A stretch of DNA of 25,602 nucleotides from positions 1 through 25,602 of the forward strand of contig DACE01000028.1 of the NCBI GenBank assembly GCA_002494645.1. The letters are read 5' to 3'. Positions 15,898-23,200 of this stretch are shown here, in pieces; position 1 is the first letter of the stretch; every line of letters begins with the position of its first letter. Source of the DNA: Euryarchaeota archaeon UBA256. GTDB lineage: Archaea > Thermoplasmatota > Poseidoniia > Poseidoniales > Poseidoniaceae. The notes under the pieces are model-generated. The model searched no databases. It was not told the DNA's origin and worked only from the letters and a program-made list of their open reading frames with translations. The position numbers and the translations under genes were made by a program.

Positions 15898-16845
15898 TTG
15901 TTCGATGCTGAGGAATTCATCGCTGAGAGCATTGAATCCCTCAAAACAACGATTGATGATATTGCTATCATCGCTTGTTCCGGCGGCGTTGACTCCACTG
16001 TCGCTGCCGTGATCGCCAGCAAAGCCGTTGGAGATTTACTTCACTGCGTTTATGTTGATACGGGTTTCATGAGGAAAAATGAAACCGAACAAATTGAGCG
16101 TCTTCTTGAGGAACAAGGCATCAATCTCGTGACAGTCAAAGCCGCTGACCGATATTTTGAGGCCCTCAAAGGCGTCACTGAACCTGAGCAAAAGAGGAAA
16201 GTCATCGGGGAATTATTCATTCGTATTTTTGAAGACGAGCAAGAAAAATGCGGTGCGAAATACCTTGTCCAAGGAACGATTGCTCCGGATTGGATTGAAT
16301 CCGGTGGTGGTGTGCGTGATACCATCAAATCGCACCATAACGTCGGTGGCCTACCAGAAGATATGACACTGGAAGTCGTTGAACCTCTTCGTGAACTCTA
16401 CAAAGATGAAGTTCGTGAACTTGCACGTGCCCTTGAGATCAATGTCGCAGAACGCCAACCCTTCCCTGGCCCCGGCTTGGCTGTACGTACGCTCGGAGAA
16501 TTGACTCCAGAGCGAGTTGCGGTTGTCCGTGAAGCTTGTGCCATTGTCGAAGAGGAATTTGAGGCTGCCGCTGAGCGCGGTGAAATGGACCTGCCTTGGC
16601 AGTATTTTGCTGCGCTTCTACCCGTTCGCAGTGTCGGCGTTCACGGCGACGTTCGCGCTTATGGTGAAACCATTGTCGTCCGTGCAGTACAATCCATGGA
16701 CGGAATGTCGGCTCGTTATTCTGAAATTCCACACAAGATTCTCCAGACGATCAGTACTCGCATTACGAATACGGTCAAGGGGGCAGTCAATCGTGTGGTA
16801 TACGACATCACCCACAAACCCCCGGGTACCATTGAATGGGAATAA
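15898..16845 (+). CDS. guaAB: GMP synthase, PP-ATPase (ATP pyrophosphatase) subunit B, archaeal split form
   Basis: This 315-residue protein activates XMP with ATP and aminates it to GMP, using ammonia from a separate glutaminase subunit. Visible motifs are the PP-loop SGGVDS (28-33), QGTIAPDWIESGG, SHHNVGGLPEDM, FPGPGLAVR and the C-terminal dimerisation end with KPPGTIEWE. There is no glutaminase domain, so this is the split archaeal type and a glutaminase partner (GuaAA) must be encoded elsewhere. I chose the TTG at 15898, which gives MFDAEEFI, the usual archaeal N-terminus, and has GGCGGTG six bases before it. A GTG at 15889 is the alternative; the long open frame from 15664 lies inside purE. 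The gap to the purE stop is one base. Confidence 0.93.
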   Translation: MFDAEEFIAESIESLKTTIDDIAIIACSGGVDSTVAAVIASKAVGDLLHCVYVDTGFMRKNETEQIERLLEEQGINLVTVKAADRYFEALKGVTEPEQKRKVIGELFIRIFEDEQEKCGAKYLVQGTIAPDWIESGGGVRDTIKSHHNVGGLPEDMTLEVVEPLRELYKDEVRELARALEINVAERQPFPGPGLAVRTLGELTPERVAVVREACAIVEEEFEAAAERGEMDLPWQYFAALLPVRSVGVHGDVRAYGETIVVRAVQSMDGMSARYSEIPHKILQTISTRITNTVKGAVNRVVYDITHKPPGTIEWE

Positions 16846-17020
16846 ATACCGAAGCGGGTGAAACTCGTAACTTGCGGGTTCGAACCTTTCATTTTTGGGT
16901 GGGCGGAATCTTCCTCTAATTTACACAGTTTTGAAGGGTCATTTTGTTCAGTTTTTCTGAAATACTCAGTGGAAAAATTTGGTGTTGATAGGGCAAAAGT
17001 TTGATTGTTAATCCTTGCGT

Positions 17021-17045
17021 ACCGTGCTTTCAGTATCACGGTTTT
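17021..17045. terminator. Hairpin between guaAB and tRNA-Asn, possible terminator
   Basis: ACCGTG (17021-17026) and CACGGT (17037-17042) form a perfect six-base stem with a ten-base loop. On the plus strand TTTT follows directly (17042-17045), so it could end guaAB transcripts, although it is 175 bases after the stop. On the minus strand the stem starts six bases after the encoded CCA of tRNA-Asn and could take part in 3' processing. Archaeal terminators mostly need only T-runs, so this is a weak call. Confidence 0.3.
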
Positions 17046-17048
17046 ATG

Positions 17049-17124
17049 TGGCGCCGATTGTGGGGCTCGAACCCACGACCTTGGGATTAACAGTCCCACG
17101 CTCCACCAGCTAAGCTAAATCGGC
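17049..17124 (-). tRNA. tRNA-Asn (GTT anticodon) with encoded CCA
   Basis: The minus strand folds into a full cloverleaf. The acceptor stem is GCCGATT with AATCGGC, the D stem is GCTT with GAGC (one G-T pair), and the anticodon stem is TGGGA with TCCCA around the loop CTGTTAA (anticodon GTT). The T stem is GTGGG with CCCAC around TTCGAGC. The discriminator base is G (17052) and CCA is encoded (17051-17049). There is no intron. The gene lies 26 bases downstream of the thymidine phosphorylase stop on the same strand. A TATA-like TGATAAAG about 25 bases before the tRNA overlaps that stop codon, so an own promoter is possible. Confidence 0.96.
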
Positions 17125-17150
17125 AAGGTTGGCGACAGGCCTCCCCTTTA

Positions 17151-18482
17151 TCACGGCTTCGTTGAATCTCTCTTGACCGTTTTGAGATGCCGCTTGACTG
17201 GTTTGCACGAATCCGAGCCAATGGTTGTGATTTCTTGCAGGAAATTCAAATCCTCCTCATCTAAGTCCCTTTGGTGGTGAAAGGTGATTATTGGCATATT
17301 CTTGTGAACTTGGTCTCCCATCTTTGCATGGAGTACAAAACCAACATCGGCTGCAATCACATCGTCTCGCTTGAATCGTCCAGCCCCATGTTTCCTAGCG
17401 AGGACCGCCATCTTCATCGCATTAAGGTCATGGACACCTCCATCTTCATGTGCGAGCACGGTAGTTTGGTTGGCAGCAGATGGAAGTACAGATTGCGGGA
17501 TACGAATGAGCTCTTCAGCGAGTTCGGGTTCGACACCTTGCTGAATACACATCATTTTGAAGCGTTCAAGGGCCGTTCCGTTTTTCAAACAAGTCTCCAT
17601 CATGTTCCGACCGTCTTCGATAGAGACATCATCCATCGTCATCGCCAACAGAACAGCCCCCTGCATCACGACCAATTCTTTGGTATCGTTATCGCCATGT
17701 CCTTGCATGACCTCGATGCATTCAATCACTTCAAGGGCATTTCCAACATGTGTTCCAATCGGTTGATCCATGGAAGTGATTTGAGCGATTGTCCTTATCC
17801 CCAATCCCTCCGCAGTATTGACCATTGACCGGGCAAGAGCTTCGGCCTCTTCGATGGTTTGCATGAAGGCTGCTGAGCCACACTTGACGTCCAAAACAAG
17901 TGCTTCTAGTCCCTCTGCGGCTTTCTTTGAGATGATGGAGGCTGTGATGAGTGGAAGGCTATCGATGGTGTCGCTGATGTCTCTGATGGAATACAGCACC
18001 CCGTCAGCAGGTGCGATGGCTTCGTTTTGTACGGCGATGCAACAACCCACTGCATCTACGGCAGCCTGCATGGCTTCGGGAGAGAGGTGACAGTTAAATC
18101 CAGGGATCGCTTCTAATTTATCGATGGTTCCACCGGTATGGCCAAGTCCTCTCCCGGCTAACATTGGAACCCTGCAACCGCATACGGCGAGCGCTGGAGC
18201 GAGGATCAAGGACATCTTGTCACCTACGCCGCCAGTACTGTGTTTGTCGACGACAGGGGCTCCCGAACTCCACGTCAAGCGGGCACCTGAATTGATCATC
18301 GCCTCGGTCAATATAACGGTTTCATTCACTGAAATACCATGGCGGTGAACGGCCTTCAGCCAGCGTGTTGCCTGTTCGATTGGTAGTTGGCCCTCACCGA
18401 CATGTTGGACGAAGGATTTCAGTGATTCAGTATCTTGTGGCGAACCACGCTCGATGGAATGAATCAATGATTCAACGTCCAT
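17151..18482 (-). CDS. deoA: Thymidine phosphorylase (pyrimidine-nucleoside phosphorylase)
   Basis: The enzyme splits thymidine or deoxyuridine with phosphate into the base and deoxyribose-1-phosphate, in nucleoside salvage. The 443-residue length is that of bacterial DeoA/Pdp; archaeal AMP phosphorylases of the same superfamily are longer, about 500 residues with an extra N-terminal domain. The phosphate-binding KHSTGGVGDK (80-89) and the family signature AGRGLGHTGGTIDKLE (109-124) are clear; the signature starts with Ala where the usual residue is Ser. The ATG at 18482 has a GAGGTGG site just upstream, overlapping the stop of the dioxygenase gene, so the two are probably co-translated. Exact nucleoside preference cannot be read from sequence. 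Confidence 0.9.
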   Translation of the reverse strand: MDVESLIHSIERGSPQDTESLKSFVQHVGEGQLPIEQATRWLKAVHRHGISVNETVILTEAMINSGARLTWSSGAPVVDKHSTGGVGDKMSLILAPALAVCGCRVPMLAGRGLGHTGGTIDKLEAIPGFNCHLSPEAMQAAVDAVGCCIAVQNEAIAPADGVLYSIRDISDTIDSLPLITASIISKKAAEGLEALVLDVKCGSAAFMQTIEEAEALARSMVNTAEGLGIRTIAQITSMDQPIGTHVGNALEVIECIEVMQGHGDNDTKELVVMQGAVLLAMTMDDVSIEDGRNMMETCLKNGTALERFKMMCIQQGVEPELAEELIRIPQSVLPSAANQTTVLAHEDGGVHDLNAMKMAVLARKHGAGRFKRDDVIAADVGFVLHAKMGDQVHKNMPIITFHHQRDLDEEDLNFLQEITTIGSDSCKPVKRHLKTVKRDSTKP

Positions 18483-18491
18483 TCAACCACC

Positions 18492-19439
18492 TCAAATAAG
18501 ACCGATTTCTTTGAGCCGTTGATGCAGAAAATCACCTGCTTGAATCGAAGTATAATTGGCAACGCCTCCGGTTTGTTCAATGAATTCTGCACGCGGCGTC
18601 AGGTCAATTTCATTTCGCGGGTGTACAAACATGGGCATTGAATAGCGACGCTGGTTGGCCCGCTTTGGATTGACGACTCGGTGGGTCGTGGACTGGAACA
18701 GGCCATTGGTCAGATTTTGGAGCATATCTCCGGAATCAACGATGATGGCGTCTTGGTCACCCTTGACTTGAATCCAAGTCCCATCGTGGTCCATGACCTC
18801 CAAACCATCAGCCGTCGCTGTGACCAGCAGCGTGATGAAATTGATGTCTTCGTGAGCAGCTGAACGAACGGCTCCCTCGGGCATACTATCGTCAAGAGGT
18901 GGATAGTGAATCATGCGCATGATGGTATTGCCGTGTTCAGCCATGTCTGGAAGCCACGATGCTGGATGGCCAAGATAGATTGAGCAGGCTTCAAGCAGTG
19001 ATGAAGACAGCGTTTCCATAGCCGTGAACAATGTTTCTGTTGAGGATTGAAAGCCCTTCACATCATCCGTCGGCCAAAGATTGTCGGGGTAGGTTGGCAA
19101 CGTACCGTCGGTAGGGTACGGTCTTCCCGTTTGCCAGAACTCCTTGAGGTCGGGGGCAGGGTTGTCTTTGGCATGTTCAACTCCAAAGGCAGTATAGCCA
19201 CGTTGGTGGCCCATTTCCGGGCGGAGGTAGGTTCGCTTTGTGCTTTCAGGAAGGTCAAAGAAGGCATCGCACTGTCGGTAGGTTTCATCGATCACTTCCC
19301 GAGGAATTCCGTGATTGATGAGTGCGAAAAAGCCGATATCCTTCAGAGCATCACCAACTTGCTTGACAAAGACATCTCGGTCTTCAGCTTTCGCTGAATG
19401 TGCAAGTTGGTAGTCAACGGTCGGAATGCTCCGAGACAT
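18492..19439 (-). CDS. Fe(II)/2-oxoglutarate-type oxygenase, isopenicillin-N-synthase-like
   Basis: This 315-residue protein has the two-part layout of the IPNS/gibberellin-oxidase superfamily. The N-terminal DIOX_N domain begins IPTVDY and contains GFFALINHGIP. The C-terminal jelly roll has the metal triad His196, Asp198 (AHEDIN) and His253 (TTHRVV), and the 2-oxoglutarate-binding RxS at 265-267 (RRYS). All key residues are present, so it should be active. The substrate is unknown; related enzymes hydroxylate or desaturate small molecules, including amino acids and nucleobases. It starts six bases after the Bax-inhibitor gene stop and ends nine bases before deoA. The family is much more common in bacteria and eukaryotes than in archaea, so past transfer is likely. 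Confidence 0.88.
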   Translation of the reverse strand: MSRSIPTVDYQLAHSAKAEDRDVFVKQVGDALKDIGFFALINHGIPREVIDETYRQCDAFFDLPESTKRTYLRPEMGHQRGYTAFGVEHAKDNPAPDLKEFWQTGRPYPTDGTLPTYPDNLWPTDDVKGFQSSTETLFTAMETLSSSLLEACSIYLGHPASWLPDMAEHGNTIMRMIHYPPLDDSMPEGAVRSAAHEDINFITLLVTATADGLEVMDHDGTWIQVKGDQDAIIVDSGDMLQNLTNGLFQSTTHRVVNPKRANQRRYSMPMFVHPRNEIDLTPRAEFIEQTGGVANYTSIQAGDFLHQRLKEIGLI

Positions 19440-19445
19440 GGCAGA

Positions 19446-20210
19446 TCAATCCTGAACAAAGGTTCTCAATTTGGAAAGAAGTCTGAGGGTCTCGATGTAG
19501 ATCCAAATCAACGAAACAAGTATTCCGAAAGCCGCATACCATTCCATGTTCTTGGGTGCTCCATATTTGACACCAGATTCAATGAATCCAAAGTCGCTGA
19601 TGAGGGTGAGGCTGGCTACGATGAGGATCAAGAGGGTTACGCCAATTCCAATGGGGCCAGATGTATGGAGGAAGGGGACGTCGTATCCCGTTGCAAGGTT
19701 GAGAATGAATGATGTGAGGTAGAGGAACATGATGGATATGACCAAACCACCAATGACTTTGTTGAACATGGGAGTCGGACGTATGATTCGTGATGCATAC
19801 ATGAAGTACATTGTTCCCGTGATACATACGGTTCCGAAGGCCGCCTGGAGGACGATACCGGGATATTGAGTTTCAAAAATCAGAGAAAATCCTCCAATTG
19901 CTACTCCTTCAAAAAGGGCATACAGGCTCATGAGCGTGCCTGGGTTTTGAGGACGTGAGGTGATGGTGATGAGAGCAATGACCAAGCCTCCGATAAATCC
20001 GAGGAATGAAAATCCAGCAGCATAGAAGAACATATCTTCTCCAGCATTCATGCAAATTGCCGCAGTGACGAAGGCAGTAATGACCACCAATGAGAGAAGA
20101 TAACCAATCTTTCGGAGGCTGCCCTCGAGAGTCATAAGTTCAACTCCCGCCAATTTGGCGATGAATTTATTGTTCAGTACCGGATTGCTGCTACGGAAAC
20201 CAATCGCCAT
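19446..20210 (-). CDS. Bax inhibitor-1/YccA-family membrane protein
   Basis: The protein has 254 residues and about seven membrane helices. It starts with the family's typical soluble segment, MAIGFRSSNPVLNNKF, followed by helices from about residue 38 to the end and a short charged C-terminus. It belongs to the YccA-like branch of the BI-1 (TMBIM) family, whose members act as pH-sensitive calcium leak channels or as modulators of membrane proteolysis; the role in archaea is unknown. The frame is open upstream to 20291, but the ATG at 20210 matches the conserved start RSSNP, while the longer form would run into the preceding gene. It lies 37 bases after the LTD/HKD gene and six bases before the dioxygenase. 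Confidence 0.87.
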   Translation of the reverse strand: MAIGFRSSNPVLNNKFIAKLAGVELMTLEGSLRKIGYLLSLVVITAFVTAAICMNAGEDMFFYAAGFSFLGFIGGLVIALITITSRPQNPGTLMSLYALFEGVAIGGFSLIFETQYPGIVLQAAFGTVCITGTMYFMYASRIIRPTPMFNKVIGGLVISIMFLYLTSFILNLATGYDVPFLHTSGPIGIGVTLLILIVASLTLISDFGFIESGVKYGAPKNMEWYAAFGILVSLIWIYIETLRLLSKLRTFVQD

Positions 20211-20247
20211 GGGAAGAAGGAACAGGTGGTCCTGTTTCAATGTTCTT

Positions 20248-23200
20248 CTATGGTTCGTGTTGAGCAACCTGTTCTTGGTAGTAGGTGGCAAGTTGGTCCA
20301 TCGTCCATCCCTGGAGAAGGTATTGCTTGACCATGTCTTCGGTCCATCCGGGTACCCTCGCCATCATCTCGGGAGTCAAGTGTGGCTCGGAAGCATTCAA
20401 CACGGGTTGCTGCCACTCTTCGGATGCGGCTGCCAACGGCGCAGTGAATTCCACAAAGTTCGCCTCAGTGAGATTGTCCTTGACCTCCTCCGCATCTTGT
20501 CGAAGTTTACGAAGCACCACATAGGCGCCTCCTGAGAGGAGAAGTGCACCGATCATGAGGCTGAGGAAGAAGGTTTCACCGGCTTCACCTGATGCGCCCT
20601 CGACGTTCTTGTCGACGAGAGCAGCGCGCTGAGCCGAAGAACATCCTTTGTCGTCGGTTGCTGCGCCAGCTGCAGTATCAGGGCATGCATCCACGCCGTT
20701 GAGGATGCCGTCATCGTCGTCATCCTCGGTCTCGTTGACTTCCGTAGTATCGTCGGGTACGGTGACGACGCCTCCAAGATCACAGCCCAAGGCATCGGCT
20801 TCATTGACACCGTCACCATCCGCATCGGCAAGAAGGAGAGCATCTCGTGGATTGATATCGGCGACACTCGGGTCGAGCGTCGTTGCTTGCGCCCATGCCA
20901 CTTCAAGGCCATCTGGGATACAATCTCCGTCTGTATCAGCATTCATGGGGTCTCCACCGTGAAGTTGTTCAGCAAAATTTGACAATCCGTCATCATCGTT
21001 ATCCATCTGAGATTCATCATCGATGGCGGTTCCAGCGACGCTACGACGATGGCGATGAAGTCCATGCTCAAGTTCCCAGGCATCAAGGAGGCGGTCTTGG
21101 TCAGAATCCGTGACGTTGTCCGCACGGTTCCAATCATCAAGCCATGATTCAATGAAGACATCGGCAAAGGCTTCGTTGGTGACTAAAACACCCATTTCTC
21201 GATTGCGAACCAACGCTGAGTCTCCCCAATTGATGGAGGAAACAAGAACGGATTCACCGTCGATGATAGCGCCTTTATTGTGCAGTTTGGAGACCATGTC
21301 GTCGCTGCTCATCACAATGGCGGCGGTATCGTATCCGAGGGTAAAGTTCCAATCTTCGTTCATTTTGTCGACCACACTTTGAATGTCTTCGTCAAGATAT
21401 GCCCCATTGAGAATCAATCGCAATCGGACACCACGCTCGGCTGCGTCTTCCAATGCACTGACAATTGGGTTATCGCCCCAACCATAGGACCAATCCATGT
21501 CCAAGTATTGCAGGGAGAGCAGGATTTCTTCTTCGGCCCCGTCGAGCATGGCCACCAAGGCATCAATGCAATTGTCTGGGCATACCAATAGCGTTGCTTC
21601 ATATTCGCCCGTAATGGCAGTTGTCGTATTTCCGAATACTGCCCCACTGGCCGGGAAGGACCAACCACTCGGAGCATCAGCAGCAGTAACGGGTGTGATG
21701 TGGCTTCGGGTATTGTCTTGGTCGAAGCCAAGATGCGATTGAACCAATGCTGCAAAGGCTGAATCCTCAATCAAAACACCCCAGTCACGGTTCCCACGCT
21801 CTCCGGGTTCGGGATGAGATGATGATTTCCAGTTGCCAGAACCCATCCAGACGCTTTCATTGTCCCGAACAGCCACTTTGCTGTGGATGTATGCGTAGGG
21901 ATTCTCACCCATGTCACCGAACCAATACACGTTGGCTCCAGCAGACAAAAGCGTGGTTGCCATTCCTCGATTTGTGTCGAGGTCGTACTGATTCCACCAA
22001 CTGTCTCCGTAGTCGAGGACAACACTCACTTCAACACCTCGTTGTTGTGCGGCGATGAGAGCGTTCACGAGATGAGCATCATGGAGTTGGTACATGTGGA
22101 CGTCGAGACTCGTGGTCGCTCCTTCTATCCATGCGAGCAAGTCAACCAGACCGTGTTCGGGTCCGATAAGCGGTGTCATCGTACCTGTACTCTGTAGCGT
22201 GTCGCCTTGGCAGAAGGTACTGCCTCCAAGACGGCTCCATCGGTGATGCCAATCGGCGACCGTATCGCTATCGGGTGCGTCACCACACCCGCTGCCACGA
22301 AGGTAGATCACATTGTCCAAATTGGTGATGGGTTTGACCAAGGAAATGCCGGTCCAACCCGATAGAGAGACGTCTCCGTTGCCGTATACGAAGGTGTCAA
22401 CTTCGCCTCCAGAGGGGTCCAAAAGTTGGATGGCAGCTCCTGAGTTGGTCAGATAGAGCTGCTGGCTCAATGCATCGTTTATGTCGACTAAAACACCGTC
22501 TTCGTAAACGGCAAGTGCATCAGCGTCGTTGGTTAAGACCACAGATGATTCGGGCTGAATCATCATATTGGTGATGCTGGCGTCGTATTGAGCACCTGCG
22601 CCCGACGTGGAACGCATGGTCCATCCGTTGAGAACAGCCAGTTTTGAGCCTTGATTGCTGATTTCAATGAATTCGAGATTGCTCGAAATACTGGTAGAAC
22701 CATCGGGCATGAAGCGTGTAAAGCGGATGTCATCGGGGGATGCAAAGTTTGCGAGGTCGGGCTCCTCTTCACCGGGAGTCGGCCACAAACTGTGACGCCA
22801 TTGATCTTGAGTGGTATTGCCTGGCACTAAGGTCTGACAGTCCGTAACGATGGTCCACATGGCGTTGTCAGCAGAATCACCGTCGGGGTTCAGGAGGTCT
22901 ACACTGTCCCCAAGACCGCTTAGCATCCACTTGTCCAGCAAAAACACTGCACGCTCACCAGCCTCGAGAGTCATGTTTGGCATCGTATTGTCCCCTGTCC
23001 ACAGCGACCCGTTACGAATGAACCGTCGGTCGCCGTCTGCGTTGAGCACCGACCAGCGACTCAAATTCAGCGGGGAGTTCCCAGTGTTGTGAAGTTCAAT
23101 CCAATCCTCTGTTGGCGTCAGTGAGTCGTCGTTGCAGTAAGGATGGATTTCGGTCATGTTGAGGTCGTTTGGTCCGGCGTACGCTGGCCATACCGGATTG

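Noticed and set aside
16874..16890. tRNA T-loop-like GGTTCGAACC after guaAB
   Set aside because: The flanking bases do not pair into a T stem (GCGGG opposite CTTTC) and no acceptor, D or anticodon arm is present. It may be a tRNA scrap but is not a gene.
16716..17099. 127-codon minus-strand open frame across the guaAB end and tRNA-Asn
   Set aside because: It starts inside the tRNA gene and runs into the antisense of guaAB; it is a by-product of the tRNA sequence.
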